A stretch of 33,311 bases of DNA from assembly GCA_946539175.1 (NCBI GenBank), contig CAMNHH010000003.1:1-33311 (forward strand). The letters are read 5' to 3'. Source of the stretch: an uncultured Clostridia bacterium. GTDB taxonomy: Bacteria; Bacillota; Clostridia; Oscillospirales; Oscillospiraceae. The translations under genes were made by a program, and so were the position numbers. Position 1 is the stretch's first letter. Each line of letters begins with the position of its first letter. Positions 28,110 to 33,311 of this stretch are shown here, in pieces. Under the pieces are notes generated by a model, which was given only the letters and a program-made list of their open reading frames with translations, had not been told where the DNA came from and searched no databases.

Positions 28110-29726
28110 TTAGTCCTCGTCGGGTTCCGACGGTTCCGTGGCAGGCGGCAGAGCCGCGATCACCTTGTCCCGCTTCCGGTAGCGGCTGGTGGAGATTCTC
28201 GTGGTCTCCACCACGTTGCCGTCCTTATCCACCACGGTGCGGTAGGTGGCGATCAGATAGCCGGTGTAGGGCGTAACCAGGGTTTCGCCCGGGGCAGCAG
28301 AGCCGTCGTAGACGTACCGGTAGGTGGTTTCGTAGGGCACCTCCTCCAGGGTGTCGTAGCTCAGCCGGACCGTGTAGTCCTTCCACTCGGTGCCCTTGAG
28401 GAAAATGTGGACCATGCCGTCGGAGACGTTGGCCTCGATCTTGATGGGATAGGGGCTGCTGTTGCGGAACTTGTAGTCCAGCATGCCCCAGTAGATGGCG
28501 GCGTCCATGCCCCGGGGCACGTAGGTCACCAGATACATGTGGCTGGAGCGCTCCACGGTCTCCAGATCCGCCTGGAGCACCGCGTAGTAAATGGAGGAGG
28601 CCACCTGGCAGACGCCGCCGCCCAGCTCCGGCACGGAGGCGCCGCCGGCCCCGTAGACCGTGGCCTCCCGGTAGCCCTTCTCGGCGGTGCGCTCGCCCAC
28701 GGTCTCGTTGAAGGAGAAGATCTCTCCCGGCATGACCACGGTGCCGTTGATGGCCGCGCAGGCCAGCTCCAGATTGTGGGTGCGGTCGTTGATCCAGCTG
28801 TGGGGGGTGTTGGCCTCCGCAATGGTCTCGGCGTACAGGGAGGCCTCGATATCCGCCGCAGTGATCTCCGGCTGGACCGGGTGCAGGGTCAGGCTGCAGG
28901 CCTTGCCCGGCTCCGTGTTTTCCAAAAGCGTCTCCAGCTCCTGGGGCTCAAAGCCATAACCGGAGATCTCCGGGGTGATGGCGAAGGTCTTTTCATCCAG
29001 CACGGCGTCCACAGGCGGGATGCACAGCTCCTTATGGATGGCCTCCAGGTCCAGAGGCTTGGGGCTCTGCAGACGGTAACGGAGCACGGGATTCAGATCG
29101 CCGTTCTGATAGGCCTCCACGAGGGCTTCGTAGATGGCGTCGGCGCTGATCTCCCGGCCCTCCCGGCCCTGATTCACCACCAGGACATGGGCCTCCTCCT
29201 GACCGATGGGAACGGTTCTGAGGCTGGAGAAGGACTCCAGGAAGGGCTGCCGGTATTCCTCCTCCGCCTGCTCCGCCAGAGCCCGCAGGGCCTTGCGGTC
29301 CAGGGACAGATAGCGGCTCGGGTCCACCTGGTAGCGGCCCCGGCTGACCCGGCCCACGTCTGCGTCCAGATCCGTCTCCAGGCCCTTGAGATCGATGCCG
29401 GCCTGGCTCTTGGCGGGGGGAATCACCAGCCGGATGGGCTCGCGCTCCGTCTCTCCTTCCTCCGGCAGCAGGGTCAGAATCATATCCTGCTGCTGGATCT
29501 GGCTGCCGATCCAGCGGTAGAGATTCATGGTCTCCTGTCTGCTCAGGCCCACCGGCTCCGAGGTGCTCTCCGGCTCGCTCCGGCTGTGGCTCAGCAGCAG
29601 GATGGCCGCCAGCGCAGCCAGCACCAGCAGCGGCACCAGCACCAGCAGCCAATCCGGGCGGCGCTTGCCCGTTTCCTCCGAAGTGGGAGCTGCCTTTCGG
29701 CCGGCTTCAAATTTTCCTTGCTTCAT
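28110..29726 (-). CDS. VanW-family protein with peptidoglycan-binding-like and G5 domains
   Basis: 538 aa. A basic cytoplasmic N-terminus and one membrane helix (about 25-45) anchor an extracellular protein: two peptidoglycan_binding_4-like repeats (about 60-310), the VanW domain (about 320-460: NRTHN-like DRTHNLELACAAINGTVVMP, FSFNETVG, GGGVCQVASSIYYAVLQ) and a C-terminal G5-like domain (about 460-520). Such YoaR/VanW proteins are thought to act at the cell wall; the reaction is unknown. The start at 29726 has GAGGAT upstream; the track's 29741 is a GTG. It is the first gene of the run with yedF, and the combination of a wall protein with a selenium/sulfur set is odd. The acidic C-terminal tail is short. 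Confidence 0.9.
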   Translation of the reverse strand: MKQGKFEAGRKAAPTSEETGKRRPDWLLVLVPLLVLAALAAILLLSHSRSEPESTSEPVGLSRQETMNLYRWIGSQIQQQDMILTLLPEEGETEREPIRLVIPPAKSQAGIDLKGLETDLDADVGRVSRGRYQVDPSRYLSLDRKALRALAEQAEEEYRQPFLESFSSLRTVPIGQEEAHVLVVNQGREGREISADAIYEALVEAYQNGDLNPVLRYRLQSPKPLDLEAIHKELCIPPVDAVLDEKTFAITPEISGYGFEPQELETLLENTEPGKACSLTLHPVQPEITAADIEASLYAETIAEANTPHSWINDRTHNLELACAAINGTVVMPGEIFSFNETVGERTAEKGYREATVYGAGGASVPELGGGVCQVASSIYYAVLQADLETVERSSHMYLVTYVPRGMDAAIYWGMLDYKFRNSSPYPIKIEANVSDGMVHIFLKGTEWKDYTVRLSYDTLEEVPYETTYRYVYDGSAAPGETLVTPYTGYLIATYRTVVDKDGNVVETTRISTSRYRKRDKVIAALPPATEPSEPDED

Positions 29727-29791
29727 AGATTGTATCCTCACTGCGCTGCAGATAAACTCAAAGGGCGCGCCTGTTCAGCGCCTTTCGATAT

Positions 29792-29820
29792 ATCATACTG
29801 CATCTTGTGACGAAAATCAA
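29792..29820 (-). promoter_or_regulatory. Promoter for the VanW-yedF-DUF3343-desulfurase unit
   Basis: Minus strand TTGATT (29820-29815), exactly 17 bases, TATGAT (29797-29792), 65 bases before the VanW start. Confidence 0.7.
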
Positions 29821-29840
29821 CAAGAAATCCCATATCTGGC

Positions 29841-29875
29841 AAAAAAACATCCCTCCGTTCCGGAACGGAGGGATG
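29841..29875 (-). terminator. Terminator after the 185-aa membrane protein gene
   Basis: A perfect 28-base palindrome (CATCCCTCCGTTCC and its complement) followed on the minus strand by T7. It isolates the upstream genes from the VanW promoter. Confidence 0.9.
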
Positions 29876-29879
29876 CTGC

Positions 29880-30437
29880 TCAAGGTATCCTGATCTCTGC
29901 CGCGTATTGCAGAAAGGCTTCCCGGTTTTTCTCCAGGCTGCCGGACTCGCAGACAAAATGGACCGTCCAGAAGGCCTCGCTGCCCCGGAACACAAAGTCC
30001 ATACAGTCCCGGGTCTTTCCGTCCTCCAGGCCGGCATAGCTGAAAAACAGCAGCCGGTCCCGCCGCTCCGGCACAGGCGCCGGCTCCGCCGCCGCCGCTG
30101 CGGCCCGGGCGGCGTATTCCTCCGGGCTCAGCTCTTCCAGCCCCGCGGTCAGGGCCTCCCGGCGCACGTAGACGCTCTCATGGTTGGAGCGGTAGGCCCG
30201 GTCATAGCCCTGCCGGTCCCCGGTCTCGACAAAGCCCGCGGAGAGCGTCAGACCCAGGCCGTCGGCGTCAAAGCTCGTTTTGGTCTGCTTCGGTGCCTTT
30301 CCCCGGCTCAGCAGCAGGCCGATGCCGATGCCGGCCAGAATCGACAGAATCAGCACCACGGTTCGGATGCGGGCCGCCTTCTCCCTGCTGACGCCGCCTT
30401 GCTCCCGCTCTGCTTCCCGCTGAAGTTTCTCCTCCAT
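29880..30437 (-). CDS. Unrecognised single-pass membrane protein
   Basis: 185 aa, not recognised. A charged cytoplasmic N-terminus (MEEKLQREAEREQGG) precedes one membrane helix (about 25-43, VVLILSILAGIGIGLLL). The extracellular part contains an Ala/Glu/Pro-rich linker (about 105-122) and a compact C-terminal half with FFSYAGLEDGKTRDCMDFVF and a final alternating stretch that resembles a PsbP-like or Mog1-like alpha/beta sandwich by pattern only. AAGGAGG lies seven bases before the ATG. It is 33 bases downstream of another unrecognised gene and ends at a strong terminator, so the two probably form an operon. Confidence 0.8.
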   Translation of the reverse strand: MEEKLQREAEREQGGVSREKAARIRTVVLILSILAGIGIGLLLSRGKAPKQTKTSFDADGLGLTLSAGFVETGDRQGYDRAYRSNHESVYVRREALTAGLEELSPEEYAARAAAAAAEPAPVPERRDRLLFFSYAGLEDGKTRDCMDFVFRGSEAFWTVHFVCESGSLEKNREAFLQYAAEIRIP

Positions 30438-30470
30438 GTCTGTTCCTCCTTTTTCTCTCTTCGCTCTGTC

Positions 30471-30956
30471 TCAATCCAGCCCCGGGCCCTGCATCTGCTG
30501 CTGCCGCTGGGGTTCTCCTAACTGCGCGCCTCTGCCCCTTTCCACGATCTCCTCCGGATAGGGATCGTCCGCAAGGTTGTCCGCCAGGTGGCCTCCCAGG
30601 TTTCTGTACGTACAGGAATTCCAGAATTGGGCCTTGGGATCCTGGCTGATCTTTGTGTACGTGAGATCCAGGGGATCGCCGGCCTGCTGATTGCCGCTGA
30701 CGTAATGCACCGGAAGATCGGGATCGAACTTGTGAAGCCGCTGCATGTGGGACTTGGTGTTATAAGCGCCAGCGCCGGACCAGCCCAGCATTCCCGCCAG
30801 ATGGATGCCCCACATCTTCGTCTTCGCGCTGTCATACATGGAATCGATGGAGCTGTGGAGCACAAGGCCCCCCAGCTTTTGCTCCTTCAACAGATACGGC
30901 GGGAACAAATGCTCGAATTTCTCCAGATCCGGGGGTGTCAGTAGATTGATCTCCAT
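30471..30956 (-). CDS. Unrecognised cytosolic protein
   Basis: 161 aa, not recognised. No membrane segment or signal peptide. The central part is rich in His, Tyr, Trp and Asn (GIHLAGMLGWSGAGAYN, PVHYVSGNQQAG, FWNSCTYRN), and the C-terminus is a Gln/Arg-rich tail. The base composition is less GC-rich than that of its neighbours. The start at 30956 has GGAGG seven bases before it; the track start at 31118 would run through a promoter and a hairpin. A promoter lies 49 bases upstream. Confidence 0.75.
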   Translation of the reverse strand: MEINLLTPPDLEKFEHLFPPYLLKEQKLGGLVLHSSIDSMYDSAKTKMWGIHLAGMLGWSGAGAYNTKSHMQRLHKFDPDLPVHYVSGNQQAGDPLDLTYTKISQDPKAQFWNSCTYRNLGGHLADNLADDPYPEEIVERGRGAQLGEPQRQQQMQGPGLD

Positions 30957-31004
30957 GTACGTTCCTCCATGTTGAAAAGATAGATCTTTTTTCTTGACAC
31001 GGGG

Positions 31005-31033
31005 ATTATAACATAAAAGCCGTACAGAAACAA
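31005..31033 (-). promoter_or_regulatory. Promoter for the two unrecognised genes
   Basis: Minus strand TTGTTT (31033-31028), exactly 17 bases, TATAAT (31010-31005), in an A/T-rich patch. Confidence 0.7.
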
Positions 31034-31041
31034 TACAATCG

Positions 31042-31104
31042 GCCGGCAGCTTCCCCAAACATTTCCAAAAAAATGAAAAATTTTTTCGGAAGGAAGCTGC
31101 CGGC
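31042..31104. repeat. Inverted repeat with A/T-rich loop
   Basis: GCCGGCAGCTTCC (31042-31054) and its perfect complement (31092-31104) enclose 37 bases with long A and T runs. It lies between the frameshifted gene and the next promoter and could end transcription of the former. The GCCGGCA core is shared with the palindrome at 525-640, hinting at a related repeat family. Confidence 0.6.
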
Positions 31105-31121
31105 GCCTCTGTATCCATTTT

Positions 31122-31393
31122 TTATTCTGTGATCCTGTCCGTGAAACGCTGCGGTTCAAACGCGCCCGGAGACCTCGAAGCGCGCAACGTCGGGCAGATC
31201 CCCACGCCGAGGGCCGCCAGAGTCAGAACCCCTCCAACGCCCGGAAGGATCGGCAGCAGGCGATTATCCGTGCCGTAGATCTCCACGCCCCCCAACAGAC
31301 GGAGCCCAGGGTCAGCATGAACAGTCCCGGCTCCAGCAGGGCCAGGCCACAGGAGAGGGCCGTCCAGAGGATCCTGCGTTTCGCTGCTTTCAT
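31122..31393 (-). pseudogene. Small membrane protein gene with a probable single-base frameshift
   Basis: From the ATG at 31393 the frame reads MKAAKRRILWTALSCGLALL and a first hydrophobic segment, then degrades after TLGSVCWG and stops at 31223 (56 aa). In the neighbouring frame the sequence continues sensibly from the same point: GGVEIYGTDN, a second hydrophobic segment (LLPILPGVGGVLTLAALGVGI) and a polar tail ending at 31122. The junction is a run of six G (31288-31293 as C6); one extra G would restore an about 90-aa two-helix protein. Either the gene is broken, the base was lost in sequencing, or slippage is used. GGAGGAG lies upstream of the ATG at a long spacing. The family is not recognised. 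Confidence 0.6.
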
Positions 31394-31564
31394 GCCGTCG
31401 TCTCCTCCGATTTTATATGCCCTCGGTTTGTCTCCGAACCCTAAAACAGGCTTATAATTCCCCGCCGGAACAATCACTATACAAATTGTTATAAAAAGCG
31501 GCGGCCCTCCGCCCGGCATCCGCGGAGCGTCCGAGACAATCCCGCAGAGGGGTGCCGCAAAAGA

Positions 31565-31596
31565 AAAGGAGGCCCGCAGCTGCGCGGGTCTCCTTT
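31565..31596 (-). terminator. Terminator after the lipoprotein gene
   Basis: AAAGGAGGCCCGC pairs with GCGGGTCTCCTTT (one G-U pair). On the minus strand the stem is followed by TCTTTTG. It lies about 80 bases beyond the lipoprotein stop; the bases between hold nothing I recognise. Confidence 0.75.
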
Positions 31597-31677
31597 GAGG
31601 AACAGCGGATCGGAATGCAGGTGGGACGGAGCTGCGGGGCGAAAGCTGTCGCCGCCGTTTCGCGGCTCCTTCGGGGA

Positions 31678-32310
31678 TCAGTCCGCCTCGGTTTCCGTGC
31701 CGACGGAAAGGCGCAGCTCCACCGCGCCGCCCCCCAGCAGCTCGGCCAGGGCAGACGAATCCATCCCCAGGATCTTGCCCAGGCGGGTGTAGGGCCAGCG
31801 GTTGGAGCCGTAGAACACCACGATCTGATCGCCGGAGTACAGCACGATGTCGCCGGGCTCCGTGGTGGTCTGCACGTCATTCTCAGGCAGGCTCCGGCCG
31901 ATGGACCCCATCTGCTCAAAGCCCCCGTAGGGGCGCATCTGGATGCGCAGCGGGCTCTCGGCCGCCAGCGCCCGCAGGGCGGCAACGCTTTCGTTATCCT
32001 CCCAGCGAACGGTAAGCGCTCTGCCGTTGACGCTCAGTTTCATGGATGCTTCCTCCTTTTGGGCCGTTTCCGACTGTGCCCGGACGGTTTCCTCCTCCGG
32101 TATGGCCTCGGTCTGCGCCTCCGTCTGCCGTCGGGGCTGCGTTTCCGCCCTTGCTTCCGTCGTCATCACGGCGGCGGAGGTGGTCCGCGAGGCGGAGGCC
32201 TCCTTCGTTTCAGCGGCCCCGCAGCCGGCCAGGGCGGCCAGGCAGAGCAGGGCGGCCGACAACAGAGACAGCCGCTTCAGCCTGCTACCGCAGTGCTTTT
32301 CCGAAGCCAT
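31678..32310 (-). CDS. Lipoprotein with a cyclophilin-like domain
   Basis: 210 aa. The N-terminus is a lipoprotein signal (KRLSLLSAALLCLAALAGC) with the lipobox Cys at residue 30, followed by a Thr/Glu/Ala-rich linker (about 31-88). The C-terminal 115 residues match the cyclophilin-like fold family (KLSVNGRALTVRWEDN, MRPYGGFEQMGSIGRSLP, TEPGDIVLYSGDQIVVFYGSN). These proteins resemble cyclophilins but are not known to be prolyl isomerases; their role is unknown. The start at 32310 overlaps the end of the flavodoxin gene by 26 bases and has GGAG upstream. It often accompanies flavodoxin and hydrolase genes in gut clostridia, as here. Confidence 0.88.
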   Translation of the reverse strand: MASEKHCGSRLKRLSLLSAALLCLAALAGCGAAETKEASASRTTSAAVMTTEARAETQPRRQTEAQTEAIPEEETVRAQSETAQKEEASMKLSVNGRALTVRWEDNESVAALRALAAESPLRIQMRPYGGFEQMGSIGRSLPENDVQTTTEPGDIVLYSGDQIVVFYGSNRWPYTRLGKILGMDSSALAELLGGGAVELRLSVGTETEAD

Positions 32311-32827
32311 ACGCCTGCTCCAGCGCCTCCGCCCTGTCCGCGGCGGCGCCCGGCCCGTCGATCCCGCCGCAGAAGAGCACGCCGCCCAGCTCCGCCTTCG
32401 GGAAGCAGTCGATCCAGCCCTGCAGGCCGTTTACAGCCCGCTCCGGGGTCTGCGCGTCGTCGTCCGCGGCGCAGGACAGCAGATATACCCTGCGGAATCG
32501 GTATTCGGCGGGGTAAAGGGGGTTCATCCGATCCAGCAGGGTCTTCATCTGTCCGCTCATCTCATAATAGTAGATGGGTGTGACAAAAACCAGGGTGTCG
32601 GCGTTTTTCACCTGCTCCGCGATCGGAACGGCGTCGTCCTGCAGCACGCATTTCCGCGTCTTCTGGCAGGCCATGCAGCCTGTGCAGAATTTGATTTCCT
32701 TGCCCTTGAGGCTGATCCGTTCCACCTCATGCCCCGCGTCCTTCGCGCCGGCGATCAGTCGCTCCGCCAGCAGGTCGGTATTGCTCCTTGCCCGCAGGCT
32801 GGTGGTGATGACAAGCACCTTGCTCAT
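32285..32827 (-). CDS. Flavodoxin-family NAD(P)H-dependent oxidoreductase with a Cys-rich insert
   Basis: 180 aa with a flavodoxin-like fold: N-terminal VLVITTSLRARSNTDLLAERL (phosphate-binding loop of the FMN reductase family) and TPIYYYEMSGQMKTLLDRM (typical second FMN contact). Between them is FCTGCMACQKTRKC, a Cys cluster also seen in iron-sulfur flavoproteins; whether it binds a cluster here is unknown. It should bind FMN and transfer electrons from NAD(P)H to an unidentified acceptor. AAAGGAGG precedes the ATG at a suitable distance. It lies 14 bases after the hydrolase gene, and overlaps the lipoprotein gene, so the three form an operon. Confidence 0.92.
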   Translation of the reverse strand: MSKVLVITTSLRARSNTDLLAERLIAGAKDAGHEVERISLKGKEIKFCTGCMACQKTRKCVLQDDAVPIAEQVKNADTLVFVTPIYYYEMSGQMKTLLDRMNPLYPAEYRFRRVYLLSCAADDDAQTPERAVNGLQGWIDCFPKAELGGVLFCGGIDGPGAAADRAEALEQAYGFGKALR

Positions 32828-32841
32828 TGCGCCTGCCTCCT

Positions 32842-33311
32842 TTATTTCAGATATTCCCTGTAGAACGCGTCCAGCCTGTCAAAGGGGATGGCGTTCTTGC
32901 CGCCGCCGTCGTAGAGGTCTGTGTGGACCGCGTCGGGGATGATCAGCAGCTCCTTGTTGTCGGTATACTTGTTATCCCGGACCATGTCGGCGTAGGCGTC
33001 CCGGCTGAAATAGCAGGAGTGGGCCTTCTCCCCGTGGACGATCAGCACCGCGGAGCGGATCTCGCCGACGTACTTCAGAATCGGCTGGTTGATGAAGCTC
33101 ATGCAGCCGATCACGTTCCAGCCGCCGTTGGAGTTCAGAGAGCGCTTGTGATAGCCCCGGGGCGTCTTGTAGTAGTCGTAGTAATCCTTGACGAAGAAGG
33201 GAGCGTCCTCCGGCAGGGGATCCACCACGCCGCCGCCCAGCTTGTAAAAGCCGTTTTTGTAGTCCTCGATGCGCTGGGCGTTGAGGGCCTTTTTCATCTC
33301 ATAGCGGGCCT
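32842..33311 (-). CDS. Alpha/beta hydrolase, 5'-truncated by the window edge
   Basis: The frame is open to the window end, so only the C-terminal 155 residues or so are seen; the ATG at 33297 is internal. The visible part has VGEIRSAVLIVHGEKAHSCYFS, the usual strand before the catalytic acid, and PDAVHTDLYDGG, with the likely catalytic His in AVHTDLYD. This matches a hydrolase group of the dienelactone-hydrolase-like kind common beside flavodoxin genes. The nucleophile (GxSxG) lies outside the window. The flavodoxin gene follows after 14 bases. Confidence 0.85.
   Translation of the reverse strand, partial: ARYEMKKALNAQRIEDYKNGFYKLGGGVVDPLPEDAPFFVKDYYDYYKTPRGYHKRSLNSNGGWNVIGCMSFINQPILKYVGEIRSAVLIVHGEKAHSCYFSRDAYADMVRDNKYTDNKELLIIPDAVHTDLYDGGGKNAIPFDRLDAFYREYLK

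Noticed and set aside
30994-31013. TTGACA followed by TATAAC on the plus strand near 31000
   Set aside because: The spacing is only 8 bases and no plus-strand gene follows; the minus-strand promoter at the same place has correct spacing.
31469-31490. AACAAT-N10-ATTGTT inverted repeat
   Set aside because: Only 6-bp arms in an A/T-rich patch, with no well-placed promoter, so chance is likely.
31223-31519. 98-aa minus-strand ORF with the start at 31519
   Set aside because: The first 42 residues have no ribosome binding site and look non-coding; the ATG at 31393 is the better start, and the 3' part appears frameshifted.

Overview
The window looks like a chromosomal piece of a high-GC, endospore-forming member of the Clostridia, most likely a gut Oscillospiraceae relative (Oscillibacter, Flavonifractor or similar). 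That placement is an inference from three things: the sporulation genes spoVAD, spoVAE, yabP and yabQ, the Bacillota-type order yabP-yabQ-divIC-yabR, and strong AGGAGG-type ribosome binding sites with sigma-A-like promoters. I see no tRNA, rRNA, insertion sequence, phage gene or CRISPR array.

Layout. 1-4.4 kb (+ strand): the end of an NlpC/P60 cell-wall hydrolase, a 116-bp near-perfect palindrome, spoVAD-spoVAE without an adjacent spoVAC, then yabP-yabQ behind a sigma-E-like promoter, divIC with its own vegetative promoter, yabR, and a short-chain dehydrogenase. 4.4-8.1 kb: a histidine-kinase-like protein (-) and a P-type cation ATPase (+). 8.1-12.1 kb (+): an ABC exporter behind a near-consensus promoter overlaid by a long inverted repeat, followed by an RsbU-like phosphatase and an RsbW-like kinase that overlap by ATGA. 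12.1-14.7 kb (-): a short pyruvate kinase lacking its C-terminal domain, and aminopeptidase C. 14.7-25 kb (-): an operon made of an Sfp-type phosphopantetheinyl transferase, a 2409-aa NRPS (C-A-T-C-A-T-reductase), a STAS protein and a PP2C phosphatase fused to an RsbW-like ATPase domain. 25.2-26.1 kb (+): a second STAS gene, divergent from the NRPS operon, and an O6-methylguanine-DNA methyltransferase. 26.1-29.8 kb (-): a VanW/G5 cell-wall protein followed by yedF, a DUF3343 protein and a cysteine-desulfurase-like enzyme, a probable selenium/sulfur-handling set. 29.8-33.3 kb (-): two unrecognised proteins, a small membrane-protein gene that appears frameshifted, a cyclophilin-like lipoprotein, a flavodoxin-family protein and a truncated alpha/beta hydrolase.

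The most interesting part is 8.1-25.6 kb. An NRPS predicted to release a (probably N-acylated) dipeptide aldehyde shares an operon with its own PPTase and with a STAS/PP2C/ATPase partner-switching module. A second phosphatase-kinase pair sits with an ABC exporter on one side, a second STAS gene is divergent on the other, and no sigma factor is present. A papain-fold peptidase (PepC), a class of enzyme that peptide aldehydes inhibit, lies directly downstream of the operon. The region may be a peptide-aldehyde system governed by phosphorylation-dependent partner switching. The individual domains are read directly from the sequence; the linkage into one system is inference from gene order.
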